Shown: in pieces, positions 48,355-63,061 of the stretch | Position numbering within the stretch: position 1 is the stretch's first letter | Layout of the letters: each line of letters begins with the position of its first letter | Assembly: GCA_905250075.1 (NCBI GenBank) | Contig: CAJNOP010000383.1 | Span: forward strand, 106,178-170,177 | Length of the DNA stretch: 64,000 nt | Reading direction: 5' to 3' | DNA from: Rotaria sp. Silwood1 | Taxonomy: Eukaryota; Rotifera; Eurotatoria; Philodinida; Philodinidae | Position numbers and translations under genes: made by a program | The notes under the pieces: generated by a model | Databases searched by the model: none | The model's input: the letters and a program-made list of their open reading frames with translations, nothing else | What the model was told of the DNA's origin: nothing

Positions 48355-50986
48355 AATTACGTCACTCTAACTTATTGTTTTATAATGCGCAAATGTCAAT
48401 TATACATCTTAGTTATTTGTATCTTTATAAACTGACAAGATAAGAACAGTGTCTCTTTGTTTATCATGTAAAAAAACCTTGCTCATATCTCATACAAACA
48501 AAATATTAGTTTAGGATTAAAATGAAATTTGACAAATTAATGAAACAATAAGATGATTTTTTGATTGACATAGTAATTGATTGTTGTTATTATTGCTTTG
48601 TTCATTTCCAAAAAAAGAAATTATTAACAATGCTAAACAAAAGTAATCATCATCCTAAAATTAATTTGACATTTTCAGCTTCTAAATTAATATTTGTACG
48701 ATAATACTTGATGATAATAAGAATATATCGTCATTCAAAATTCGGTGTTGGCAAAAATTTGTATTGAAAATGATGAAACGAAACAATATTTATCAGTATT
48801 TCGATATTTACTTTTTTTCACCGAACAAGTTAAAGAGAGACGATTATAATTCAATATTAAAATAGATTCAGAATCTTATTTAACGAGCAATGCGAAAGTT
48901 TCTAAACCCAATATATGACTATCTTCTACTTCTTGAAACCACTCAATAAATTCATTAAATATATAAGTAAGGTATCGGCGATGCGAATTTCAAGTAAAGA
49001 TTGTTTTTTTTTTGTCCTTTTTTCCACATGGTTCGACGAGAGTGAAATTGCTAATCCCGCAAAACTAATTTTTAGTACCAATGAACGATTTTTTTCAAGT
49101 AACGGTAGAACGGTATGATGTTATAGTGAAATAACAATAAACATTTAACTTCATATTCCACATAATCACTAACTATCCTGATATTGCCATCGAATATGTT
49201 CAACCTATAAAAGGTTTTCGCCTGTGGTCAGTGTTGAGTGTGAATGTGGTAATAGGATTCTCCAAAGAATATCCATACGTAAACCGAAAAGAATATTGAA
49301 ATAGTTTTCTATTTATAAACGAGCAATGTAAAAAGGATATATTACAATAAACAGTCAATAATACATATGTCAGAAAAAGGCTATACTATAGAAATTTTAT
49401 TGCCATCGAAGGAGAACTCAAGAAATTTTTTTTTTATGTATCTGATATGGATCCGACGCATCACAATAGCGATAGAATAATAAGATTGCCCTTTTATGTA
49501 GCCTCGAAAATGGAGATAACTCCATATAACGTACAAGCACAAATACAATCAATTTGATCATGCTTGTAAATTGAGTATAACATGTAGAATTATTAATATA
49601 TATATATATATGTCCGTCAGAATGATATACATAGTATAAATACTATATAGTGAAGATTGACAATGGAGCATAAATATCCTTCATTTATCCAACGATTTAT
49701 TCGCATTCGAGTAATTGGAGCAATATTTAACAATGTATGTCGATACTAAAGCAGCAATAATACAAATTTCACTTTAACTTCGGTCATGAAAATACTAATG
49801 AAATTATGAACAAGACTATCGTCGACTTCTTCTATATTCAGTTCTTCCTCTTTGTCAATTTGTTCGTAGCCGAAAAAATAACGACGCCGGCCATAACATC
49901 CACAGCTCTATTATAAATGGATACAAAAACAAAATCGTAGATGAAATCGGTATTCATATCACGCATAGGTAGAAATAGTGTACATTCAACCAAATTAACA
50001 TACCAATGTAGCAAACGTACTCAAATTGTTTCATATTGCCAACTATCATTGCATCAGTGAATTCAATCATATGAAAGAAATAAGAAATCATACACTTATA
50101 TAGATTAATGATGACCGAATGATCTGTAACTTGTACTGTTATTTTCTCAGTTGTTATATTGTTTGTTGAACAATGATGAACCTATTTGTCACCGTATTGG
50201 TGACACAAAAATTCACTTTCGGACAATGTCAAAGTAACAATTACAATCAACAATATACAATTAAATATAAGCAAGTCAAATTATAAGCCAACATATTAAG
50301 AAAACAGAAGGGAGAACGGAACAAATATATCGATCATGTACTTTTCTCAACGTTCATTCTATGATAAGAAAAATGATTTGTCAAATATAATACAAATATG
50401 ACTTAGACATTTAGGAAGGTAACTAAATGTAATTTATCTATTGGTAAAATATGAATTGTTAAAATGATCAGCGCACCTTGTTTCAGTAACATTTCAGGCA
50501 TGATATTTATTTACAGATACTATTGAAAATAAAATTCGTTTTCTACTACCTAAGTAAATCTCTGTATTCAAGTATTATTTGTCATAGTTTCGTAATTATA
50601 GTCAATCAAGTCGAATGGTTTGTATTGAAAAAAGAAATCTATGTGTCTGTCCGTGAAAAAAACTAAGAATAAAAAACGCATTTCAACGCATTCTTTCATT
50701 TTGCATGCTTATTTTCTCTAGAACAAGATGAGGTGTGGTGGATGTAAGTGTGATTAAAGTTGTTTATAGGTATAGTGGAAGAGGATTTCGATGCCCAAAC
50801 TCACATCCTAGAAGGTTTCGGAATTCACTATCGTTCTAGCGCCTCGCTTCATGATTCTTAAAGAAGAAAGCTAAATGCACTTTTATGCAATGGTAATTTG
50901 GTGTGTAGATAGCTTATCTCAGCTAGAATCTACTTGTACTTAATAATGCACGCTACCTATTGCTTCTAGCACTTATTGATTAAAAT
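48355..50986. other. 2.6-kb gene-free region
   Basis: No gene, RNA or strong inverted repeat was found. A TA microsatellite lies at about 49596. GGTGTGGTGGATG lies at about 50732, with an ACTCACATCC partner at about 50800, part of the recurring GGTGTGG-type hairpins. All open frames are short and AT-driven. Confidence 0.4.
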
Positions 50987-51962
50987 AAAGGATGATGAAA
51001 AAGTTTCGATCCCTCTCAGTAAATCGATGATATCTATAACAAACTTATATGAAGTTATTGATCAAATTATATCATTTTGTAGAGGAAGATTTGAGCTATC
51101 ATGTGCAAAAAAAACCAGTTCGAAATACATAAATCTATTAGAATTTTTTGATCAAATTACTAATCTGGAGTGAAAATTTTTACGTTAGATTTAAAAAAAA
51201 CAAAATATGTTTGTAACATCTTAAGTAACATATTGTATTCTAGATATTTTTACATGATTCGAGATAATTCGACAAGCTCTACACGAATATGTATGTTTAC
51301 AAAACTTTTGATCTTATTTCCAATATAAAACTTTAAAAAAATCAGAAAAACTAATAAAAATTTCATGTATCAAACATCAGTGAGAGTAAGTTGATCTTTC
51401 AAAAGTGTTAGTTGGTTGACTGTTCCATCTATTCAGGCAGCTCAGAAGATGTATTTTCAGCTTTAGTATGTAATACTGTATCTCGAAATATCAATTAATA
51501 GTCGATCAACTAAAGTTTTTGAAAGTTAAGCATATGATCTCATGAGAGATATATAAGATTTTTATTATTTTGCGTGGTTTCAATCGAATTTTATATTGGA
51601 AATGAGGATTCGAATTTTTTTTTTGATATTCATATATTTGTCGAGATTGTTCAACTTTATCGAACCACCTAAAAATATCTATTAAAAACATGTAGAAAAT
51701 AATGTTTGGCTCGAATTTAACGATTCAAACATTAAAATTTTTTTTGTTTTTTTCAAAAAATGTAACGTAAAAATTTTCACTCCAGATTAGTAAAATGACC
51801 ATAAGATTCTAAGCGATTAATGTATTTCGAACTGCTTTTTTTTCAGATGATAGCTCCAATCGTCCTCTACAGAATGATATAATTTGATCAATAACTTCAT
51901 ATAAGTTTGTTATAGATATCATCGATTTACTGAGAGGGGTCGAAACTTTTGAATCACCTTTT
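50987..51962. mobile_element. Foldback element E8, 976 bp
   Basis: The first and last about 450 bp are reverse complements with moderate divergence. CTCTCAGTAAATCGATGAT (51015 on) pairs with ATCATCGATTTACTGAGAG (51920 on), the ACTAATCTGGAGTGAAAATT segment at about 51158 pairs with that at about 51770, and ATTTCCAATATAAAA (51319 on) pairs with TTTTATATTGGAAAT (51590 on). The centre is near 51.47 kb. The ends are AAAGGATGATG and the approximate complement ending CCTTTT. No open frame of note. It lies in intergenic sequence. Confidence 0.85.
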
Positions 51963-53367
51963 GGATTAGCCACTAACTTTGACGTTCCTTTTTTTCTTCA
52001 GATATGTAAACCATATGGCAACGATATTCTTGATGAGAACAAAAGCCGAGGCAAGATTCAAGGTACCTTGAACGGGAGTGTTTGTATCCGTGATACAAAA
52101 AATCATTTTCAATGATGATAAATACGAAAAGAAACTCTGTTCTAGATTACATAGGTGTCTAGTTTTTTTCCTTAATGATAATGCGTCTGTTGATCGAACT
52201 ATCTTTAAATACGACTTTGAAGTTTGAAAAATAATGAAAAAAACATCAAGATGTCTGAAATAGACAACTCGAGTTATATTCTTAACTTTTGTCTAATAAT
52301 TTTATAGAAAAGCTAAAAATGTCAACTCATCTCCTTGGTAACTAAATGACTAATTCATCTTATTCTGATTGATTTGAAGTAGTAATAAAAAGATCGAATG
52401 GAATTTGAGTGTCACATCAATATAATTCTTCTCGATCATGAAAAAGTAGTATACTGCGTATGAACAGAAAAATGATAACGTAGATCTTTCTCCTTTAGAT
52501 CTATGACAAAATCTCAGACTCAAAATGACAAAAGATTATCAATCATGTGAAAATTCAATCGATATCCCCACGGTTTGATGTAAGAGTGTGACTGAATTTT
52601 TACTTATCAATTCGATTTTTACGCACCTCTACTCTACTTTCTAGCCTGTAACTGTTGCACCGTCAAACTTATCCACCACTCCTCACTGTCATCCTATCAT
52701 GTAGTAGCATAATCAAAAATTTGTGGGTAGTTGAGCATGGCATCAAGATCTTGAAAAAGTCTATATACGATAGTTTATATTTTCCCCACAACTCCAATGT
52801 AGTTACTGAATTTTCACGTTCTTAGGGTGTGAGTGTCATAGACAGAGAAGCTTCACCTACACCCTCGTTCTTTGTTTAATAGATGTGACAACCATATTTT
52901 CTATAACTAAACCAACGTCTCATTTGCGTTCAGTAGGGATATTGTCGATGATTATTGTATGATTTTGCAATTATTTGGAAAAATACAATGAATTTTCATG
53001 ACGCATACTAGGAAAAAAAACAACAATTTCTTCTACTATTTACAATTTTTTTTCGTTCTTTGCTATTTCATCATCGTTGCTGTCGTTTATAATTTTTTCT
53101 ACGCAATATGTTTTACACGTGTCTTTGATGCTCTGTTCTGTACTTCGACGTGAGATACGTTTTTCTTTTTCTTCTTTAGTTGCCTTACAGTTTCTTGCGG
53201 TTGTAAATGCATGTTGATTGAAAACTTGCAATATTTTTCTGATTTCAGAGGAACGTTTTTACAGATCCAAAACGCATTGCCTATTTTTATTATTCAGAAT
53301 TATCTATTATTTATCGTTCATCAAATCGTCTTCTTTGCTTATCTGTGCTCGATTGCTACTCGTAACA
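51963..53367. other. Upstream region of the MAPKAP kinase gene
   Basis: No other gene is seen. An imperfect hairpin with AGGGTGTGAGTGT and ACCTACACCCT lies at 52826-52866. A GATTTCAG acceptor ends at 53248, about 120 nt before the kinase ATG; it may be the trans-splice site or a 5'-UTR intron end. The frame is open from about 53218 into the kinase start, so a longer N-terminus cannot be excluded. Confidence 0.45.
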
Positions 53368-55649
<2,282 letters not shown>

Positions 55650-57694
55650 ATCAGATCATGATCAAGACGACAGTTCCGTGACTATACTTACAAAATCAAA
55701 AAACTAATTTGATCTACCCGATAAGAGTTACAATCGTCTTTATTGTAAATGTTGCTTTTGTTTTTTACTTTTATCAAAGGTAATATTTACTTTCATAGAG
55801 TAAATATTCTCAATAGCATGGAATAAACCATTCAGTCATCTGTTGCAATTTCTTCAACATTGTTTAACATGTTTAGTAAGCATCATTGCAAAAAACGCTG
55901 ACTTTCATTTTTAAGTAGAATTACTACGCCAAGAAAGTTAGCAGTGAATTCGAATCTGTTCTGCTAATATTCACTCCTGAAATTGAAATAGGTTACCAGT
56001 GGATAGTGAATAATGTTGAGTTGGGTTTAATATAAAGAGCGTACTTTTGCTAACCCTCCTTCTTACACCTATATTCTCCAAATACTATCAACTGATGTAA
56101 TGAAAATGGGGAAACCATCGATAGCTTACCGGCTCCATTCACTGCGACATTTGTCAGTTAAAAGCGGCGTACGAGAATTTTTTTCGAGCGAAGCCGGGCG
56201 CTTCTGCTGGACGCTGAGCGTAAACGAAATTAGGAAATTTTCATCAAATTATTGATTTTTTTCCAATCTGACATGTGCCTGAAATATGAAAACTGAATGA
56301 ATATGTATCTTACGCTAGGTTTTCTTGAAAGCGTCTCCCTGATATTTTACTTGTCATAGGAGGTAAATCATGATCTCATGACATTTGTTTACTTATATAT
56401 TGAATCAAAGTTTGCTGCTTCCATGACCATAAATGAACTGTTTCTTCCTGAATAAAAACTTCTCTACCTGTCCCTAGGTGAAAAAATCATACGACTTTCA
56501 TATGAGATCTTACAAGGTAAGACAGACAATCGAAAACCGTTAAATTCATGCTGTATGATCTTATGGCATTGTAAAAATATCTTACTATAAGATTCTTGTA
56601 CAATTTGAAGATCTGTATCTCATAAGAGTTTGTTTAATCAGAGAAGATGTAATGTTTGATCCTTCTCAAGTAAATAGTTTCTATAACGATAAGTTTTATT
56701 TTTCAAAACTGATAATTTAGCAGAACAACATCATATAAAAATGTAATTATGAATTCTTGTAGAATAAATTTATTTTTTTTTTAATTCAGATTGAGCGGAT
56801 TAACATGACCAATAGTAAGTATTATTTTAAGTTAGAGAATAGTCTCTTTCCTCTTCTAGGAGGAAAGTAGGAAGAGAAAAAAGGGAGTGATGGGATATTG
56901 AAGATCAGAAGAGCGTGTAGTAGAGCAAAAGTTTGAATTGTAAGATGAATTAGAAGATGTCGTGAAGATCTAGATGGCTGTTACAAGATCATACAATAAG
57001 ATCTTATTAGAATCGTACTGTACGGTGTTATCAGACATGCTGGCTTTGAGATTATCATATGAATTCGTACAAGATCGTATAGTCAGGTTCTTTGACCTGA
57101 GATGAGATATTTAAGACAATATTAAGGATTTTGATTACTCTGTGGCTGTGCCCGTTCTCGGAAATCTGCGGATTTCTTATTCGTGGACAGAAAGAGCAAT
57201 GAAGAATTGTCAAAAAATCGATGATATAGCATCACAGTATCGATTGAATCATCTACATATTGCCACCTTTATTTCTTTTTTTTTCTTGTTTTATTTTTTT
57301 AAAGAAATTTCTAAAAAGCTAATATTCTTCATTCTTAGAACCATTATACACTAGCGATTGCTGAAAATCTCTCTGGGAAAAAAGAAAAAAAGGAAGCGAT
57401 AGTAGGCATCATACTAAGAAGAAATTTAACAAAAATTGAACTCGGATTACGAATCATTCTATAAATCTAATGTCTAGTTTTCGATCGTGACAATCGGTTA
57501 TCCTAAATTTTTCCACGCACAAGTAAATTTCTGCATTTGATTGGACCTATAGCAAATGAATCTATTTAATAAAGAAAATCTTTATTGGTAAACTCTGTGT
57601 TTTTAAAAATTAAACAACAAAAGTGTAATTTTTAGCGAAAGTGTGTTAGTTTTTTTCAGATTAGAGGATTTGTCGATCACTGCAAGATCAGCAT
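55650..57694. other. 2-kb gene-free region
   Basis: No gene is supported. A short GC-rich stretch (about 56160-56225, CGAAGCCGGGCGCTTC) stands out. A hairpin-like pair, CTTTCCTCTTCTAGGAGGAAAG, lies at about 56848. GATCTTAT/ATAAGATC-like words recur at about 56510-57020. I could not assemble these into an element. Confidence 0.35.
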
Positions 57695-59182
57695 TCAGTA
57701 CTTGTTTTCGTCTTTTAAAATATATTTTTCTAACGCTTTTCCCATTCCATTTGCTAATATGAAATAAAAGTATTCCAATTGTGTTGCATCGGTATATTTA
57801 GCGCATATCTGCATACATTGCTTGGCTATAACTTCACTAAGTCTTTTCTTCTCATTGATCTCGGTATTCGAACGCGCATCGGAAAGTATTTTTCTATGTT
57901 TCTCATATTGTTCGACGATCATTGAAGCAACATCGCGAAATTTACGTGCATAGTAAATACCCCATGCGGCAATATATAGAGATCGTTTTTGATCGGGTTG
58001 CTTGAGAAGCTTTCGGAGAAAATTTACCGTATAGTCGAAAAAGTTGCCTTTGCCCCAGCGATCACCTTCGTACTTGCCAACAACAAGTCCAGTTTCGGTA
58101 AGCTCGAAGATTTCTGCAATAGTTGTGCACAATTTTTGATCTCGTTCGATGGCATCGCTCAGTCCGTAGACATTAGTAGCCTCGCGTTCAATAATGCGAG
58201 CTGTAGCGATAATGCGGTCAGATATTTTCCTACAAATACTTTGAATGATTGATACCTTACTGATAGTATCAGCCATGAGATATAGAATAGTTATAAATGC
58301 TGGATCTCTTGAACGCAGACCAACAGAAGTTGGCTCATCGACAATAGTTGCTTCCCTTTTTTGAGCATAGGCCTCAATTTGCTTTATGAGTTTTTCGCTA
58401 AGATGTGAGCGCATAATAGTAACCACTTTACATTGCTGACAGTATCGAGCGTATTTTGGAACAAGCATTTTTATTTGATCTTCATCGTAAAGTTCATCCA
58501 ATTGGTTTCTTGACGAAGACGCTTCTTCATTTGAACATCTTATACATTCACGTTTTAATTCTGGGATTCGTTCCGCAGCGACGGGAAAGACTCCTTGATT
58601 AAAGGTTTCATGTCCAACGAGATTCCATGAATAACTAGCTCGAGCTTCGGAACATTTCTTCTCGAGATATTCTTTCCGTTCACGAAACTGTTCCTGTTTC
58701 CCCAAGATTTCAACTAGATCAAACTTGTTCATCAACACAATAAATGGCTTTTCCCATTTGCTGGAAATAGCCTTTAGCGAATCGACCAATATATCCAGGT
58801 CACCATAATGAACATCATACGCGGTCACAACGCCAATAATAAAGTCAACTTGGCTATGACCTTCGAGAATGCTTGATATGTACTCTATATAGTGAGTTAC
58901 ACTTTCGTCTCTCTTTTTTCCACGGACATCGATTGCTGTAAGGAGTCGTGCATCGTAAGAGCTACTTTCTACTGTGCCACATAGACCACGATCGGTGATG
59001 TTCAGCTGAAGGAGAGCGGATTCGTCTGTAACTCCACACATCACTTTTATACATGAGCTCTTGCCAACGCCCGAGTCACCGACAAACAAAATAACCGGAC
59101 GGTCAGATTTGAGTTTTTTCTCTCTTTTCTCCGATTCCCATTTGTCAATCATTTTCTCGATGTCAGCCGTACTGATCTCCAT
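57695..59182 (-). CDS. Intronless P-loop GTPase, 495 residues
   Basis: A single open frame encodes a GTPase: G1 is GDSGVGKSS (35-43), G3 is DVRG (85-88) and G4 is NKFD (152-155). The N-terminal 28 residues are a charged helix. After the G domain (to about 170) come a CxxC-containing region (about 216-250, CIRCSNEE and YCQQCKV) and a long helical C-terminal half. The G-domain layout fits septin/AIG1/IRG-like TRAFAC GTPases, but I cannot name the family. It has no intron, unlike its spliced neighbours, and looks less AT-rich (GC-rich words such as CCCCAGCGATCACC), which raises the possibility of horizontal acquisition or retroposition. Start is the ATG at 59182, followed by a coding-like N-terminus. 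Confidence 0.8.
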   Translation of the reverse strand: MEISTADIEKMIDKWESEKREKKLKSDRPVILFVGDSGVGKSSCIKVMCGVTDESALLQLNITDRGLCGTVESSSYDARLLTAIDVRGKKRDESVTHYIEYISSILEGHSQVDFIIGVVTAYDVHYGDLDILVDSLKAISSKWEKPFIVLMNKFDLVEILGKQEQFRERKEYLEKKCSEARASYSWNLVGHETFNQGVFPVAAERIPELKRECIRCSNEEASSSRNQLDELYDEDQIKMLVPKYARYCQQCKVVTIMRSHLSEKLIKQIEAYAQKREATIVDEPTSVGLRSRDPAFITILYLMADTISKVSIIQSICRKISDRIIATARIIEREATNVYGLSDAIERDQKLCTTIAEIFELTETGLVVGKYEGDRWGKGNFFDYTVNFLRKLLKQPDQKRSLYIAAWGIYYARKFRDVASMIVEQYEKHRKILSDARSNTEINEKKRLSEVIAKQCMQICAKYTDATQLEYFYFILANGMGKALEKYILKDENKY

Positions 59183-60494
59183 AATTTCTTAAAAGGAATA
59201 TTTTTTAAATAAAAATTCTTTAATTTTAATTAAGCTTCATCGCTACTTAATCTTCATAATTATTTTTGAATCCAGCGCATTGTAAACATTATCTTAGCCA
59301 TTTAAAAGATATTGAACAGCCATTCAAAAAAATTGTAAAGCTCTATTAAATTATTTAAATAGCTGATTCATTTCCGGTAGAATTCGGTATTTTCTTTTAT
59401 TGTATGACTTACTATTTAAGAATTGTATATCTTATTTTCTTGTTGAATAGTTATCATATCCTTTCAATATCTATAATAACTTTTTAGTAACTCTACGATT
59501 AAATAGCTCATAACTTGATGCAGAATCATAAACCAAACTTTGTTACAAGGGGTTTAGCTACTTAAATCGTTTATGCGTGCATACAATTTTTCAACACTCT
59601 GCTTCAAAATAATCAGTAACTTTAAACAAATAGCTGACACTTATTTAAATAGCTATGAAAATTTATCAGTTATCTCTACATGTTTTTAAGCAGTGCTGGA
59701 TTATTGAATAGGCACTCATGAAAACATATTCAAGGTATATAGATTCACAACAAGTATATAAATAACTATGCAGATTTAAATAGAAGAATGTTGACTGTAG
59801 AAGTATTTCTTTTGAGGATGAATCCTGATTTCTTGTGTGATGATGGAAAGGAGATTCATCTTTAGTATAACAGAATGTTTCTTCGACTAGTCCTATTTGT
59901 GCGCCAAAATAGAAAAAATCTACTTATCATCGACTATATCGATAAAGGCAATAAAGTCGTAAAAATATGAAAATATCCCAGGAATCAGAGCTCTAACAGA
60001 TACAGAGCTACTTCAGATCGTTGCATTCAACACAAGCTATTTTATGAATTACATGGTAATCTACACTACGTAGTATAAGTTTTTGCCCATTTTTTTTCAA
60101 GCTACTATTTGGTAATGTAATTTTTCTCATTAAAATTTGTGAATCGGGTTGGTTCTTTTGTTACTTATAGCTTCAAACAAGACTACAGCCTACTTTACAG
60201 AATCATATCCAATAGATTCCAGTACTCGGATTAGATGTTTTGTTTCCATCGGTCCTCAAAGGCTTGATTTTGCTCCTTATATGCTTTTCGCTGATCGTAC
60301 ATATGGCAATTGTGTGTCATTGAATGTGATGTGGCATGTTTTGCTAAAACAGATTGTTTCTTGAAACTCTAGCATATATTGTACCTTTCATATCAGAAAA
60401 TTTGCGATACTCTTTACAGAAAATGTTTCGAAAGTATGTAAACAATATTTCTAGATCACCTATATGTGACTAACTATGCACACTTTGCATAGCT
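59183..60494. promoter_or_regulatory. Upstream region of the GTPase with repeated AAATAGCT
   Basis: Four copies of AAATAGCT lie on the plus strand within 301 bp: 59357-59364, 59501-59508, 59628-59635 and 59647-59654, three of them preceded by TTTAA or ATTA. They are 175-475 bp upstream of the minus-strand GTPase start and could be binding sites, or the product of short-range duplication. The rest, which also lies between the GTPase and the ART gene's 3' end, shows no gene; a 71-codon frame at 60149-60364 is not supported. Confidence 0.4.
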
Positions 60495-62071
60495 TTAGAT
60501 ATTATGTACTCTCTTGACAATGATAAGCTTTCTTCGAATGAACTTACCCGTGGCATTATTTTTTCCACTAATGTTGTTTTGTGCGCGTTCGTCAGGACTC
60601 TCTTCGATAGTAAGCAATTTTGACTTCCACTTCATACTCTCATCATAGTCACCTTTCTGAGACATGATGTCAGCAAGATTTGCGTATAAAGTTGGCAGTC
60701 GAGGATCATTAGGCGCTAACTCGTGGACAAAACGAATGTAGTATTTTGCGGCCAAGTCGAATTTTCCCATATTCCACAATACTTTGCCCAACGTCGCAAG
60801 ATTCGTCTCTCCGCTTCCATATTCACTTTTCATGCGTACAAGAACTTGTTTTAAATCGTGCTCGTCTTCACCACACAAAGTCATTCGAATGGTGCACGGT
60901 TGATTGTTCAAGCGATCGACATTGTCGAGACGAAAAATGCAACCAAGCATGAAGAGGACTTCTGATTCCTCAGGATATTCGCTGTGCTTGCTGATGTTTG
61001 CGAATGGTTGTGTAGTAATCTCTTGAGGATCGGCGTCGATCTCAAACAATACATATTCCAAGTTTTCAGCTACTTTTGAACTGCCAAGAAATGAGACGGC
61101 TTTGTCGTAATTAGCGCTGGTAGAGAAAAATGAATTTACAGAAATAAACTGACCGCGCAAGTTTTCGAGAGTTTGCAGCTCATCAGTAGATATTAACTGA
61201 CAGCGATAAACTTTTAATCGTTTTTTCGATTGATAACGTTGCAGTTCATTACGAATATCAAAAATGAATGAACGAAATAGAAAGATCATATGAATATTCT
61301 GGGTGCGCAAGGCCCCATTAAGAGTTTTATAGAAAAAGGATTCCCGAGTGTACCACCGTAAGACATTCTCACGTGAATAATCTCGCTGAAATTTATCAAG
61401 ATTGGACAATTCCTCGGTATTTCCTTCATATTCGTGTTTTAGATGAGCGAAAAGTTGATTTTTATCTGTCTTATTAGGTTTCATTCGCAGAAGACAGTCA
61501 ATAAGTACTTGAGAAAAAACGAACTGTCCATTGACGCCTGTCGTCGATGTACCCCCAGCATCATGTGTATTGAATACATTAATCGACAATGGTTCATCGA
61601 TTCGTACCTGGATTTTATGGTCAGCTCTGATTTGAGAAATAAGTTCGTCTCTTTCAACAATAACAGCCTTAACCTAAAAAGTCAAGACTAGAAAACTGCA
61701 ACTTTTCAATAAAATCTCACTTTTTGAAACTTAGAGGACCATTCTGCGTTGCATTTCTTATTCTTGCAGTAGATATAGATTGATGAGACTTGTCGCAGAT
61801 TATGAATAGAAGGCACTACTTCTCTACCGAAGCCGCCGTTAACGATGAGCACTAATCGATCTTGTTGTGACCTTTTCTCAATGTATTGTTGACATTTTTG
61901 TGCATTGTCAAATTTCTTGAGATGATTGATAATAGTTCGCAGTTGCTGTTCTGTCTGTCGACTCTCGTTAGGTGTAGCACCTGTATCGAGCCAGATAAGA
62001 CTAAATATTTCAAGATGATTGTCGTCGGAATTCACGTCAGATTGATTGTTTGATATACAAGCCGTAGCCAT
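60495..62071 (-). CDS. Arginine-type ADP-ribosyltransferase with TPR repeats
   Basis: Two exons (62071-61721 and 61673-60495) join in frame to 509 residues across a 47-bp intron. Residues 1-120 form an alpha/beta N-terminal domain (SLIWLDTGA, DRLVLIVNGGFGRE) common in bdelloid ART proteins. The ART domain carries the R-S-E triad: R274 in VYRCQ, STS 301-303 in VNSFFSTS, and ExE at 353-355 in PEESEVLFMLG, the arrangement of arginine-specific transferases using NAD. Two TPR-like repeats follow (LGKVLWNMGKFDLAAKYY, LPTLYANLADIMSQKGDYDE). There is no signal peptide, so a cytosolic role is likely. Start is the first ATG of exon 1. Substrate unknown. Confidence 0.88.
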
Positions 62072-62255
62072 GTTAGGTGGAACGCTAAAGCTGTAATTCT
62101 ACTAATAGTCACCTGTTTGTACTGATTAATTGATACAATATATTTTTGACAGTTCAGAACGTGAATAAATCTAGAATGTTAAAGGGTGTGGACGTAGATG
62201 TTGACCTTCTCTTTATTCAAACCCACATCCATTGACTACATAAAACTAAAAAAAT

Positions 62256-63061
62256 CTCTATTAGTCGTTTTTGTGGTCTGAAATGCGCTGTATCCTCTCA
62301 AAATACTAGTAGAATCATGAAAAAGTTTTCTGAGCACTTGGAAACCCATCAAGTGCTATTGTATAAGGGATGAAAAAGTCATTTTCAGTGGATGACAGTC
62401 AACATACCAACGGGCAGAAGCAGCGCATCTGGTAAAAAAAGAATCTGTTATTTCGGAAATCAACTTTTTCGATATAAAAAGTAAAATAATAAAAAATGAA
62501 CACGTGACTGAAAATTTTGACTATCAAGATGTTGTTTGTAAATAAAATGTATGTGATATTCGAGATCAGCATAAAAAATTGGATTGAATGGCATACATAT
62601 CATTAAAAAGTATTTGTGATCGAGATTCAACTGGAGGAGGCACCCACACCAAGTCATCTCCACTACACTAGCGGGAGAAGTAGATATTGAATTTCGATGA
62701 TAAATATTTTTAATAATATGTGTGCTATTCAATCCAATTCTTTTTGCTGATCTCGAATATCACATGCATTTTATTTTCGAACAACATCTTGATAGTCGAA
62801 ATTACCAGTGATGTGCTCATTTTTTATTTTTGTACTTCTTATATTGAAAAAGTTGATTTCCGAAATAACGGATTCTTTTTTTACCAGATGCGCTGCTTCT
62901 GCCCGTTGGTATGTTGACTGTCACCCACTGAAAATTACTTTTTCATTCCTTATACAATAGCACTTGATGGGTTTCCAAGTGCTCAGAAAACTTTTTCGTG
63001 ATTCTACTAGTATTTTGAGAGGATACAACTCATTTCAAACCACAAAAACGGCTAGATGAGA
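62256..63061. mobile_element. Foldback element E9, about 806 bp
   Basis: The two arms of about 375 bp are reverse complements at high identity: GAGGATACA and TACTAGTAGAATCA near 62290-62325 match the right arm at about 63000-63030, the ACATACCAACGGGCAGAAGC segment (62403 on) matches near 62900, and ATGTGATATTCGAGATCAGC (62550 on) matches near 62745. A loop of about 50 nt with GGAGGAGGCACCCACACC remains. Small open frames in the arms mirror each other and are artefacts. It lies just upstream of the ART gene. Confidence 0.88.

Noticed and set aside
56150-56230. GC-rich stretch considered as a tRNA or structured RNA
   Set aside because: No cloverleaf with T-loop and anticodon arm could be drawn.
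60149-60364. 71-codon plus-strand open frame
   Set aside because: Short, no domain, and lies between convincing minus-strand genes.
62460-62917. 90- and 65-codon open frames on opposite strands
   Set aside because: They mirror each other in the two arms of E9 and arise from the palindrome.
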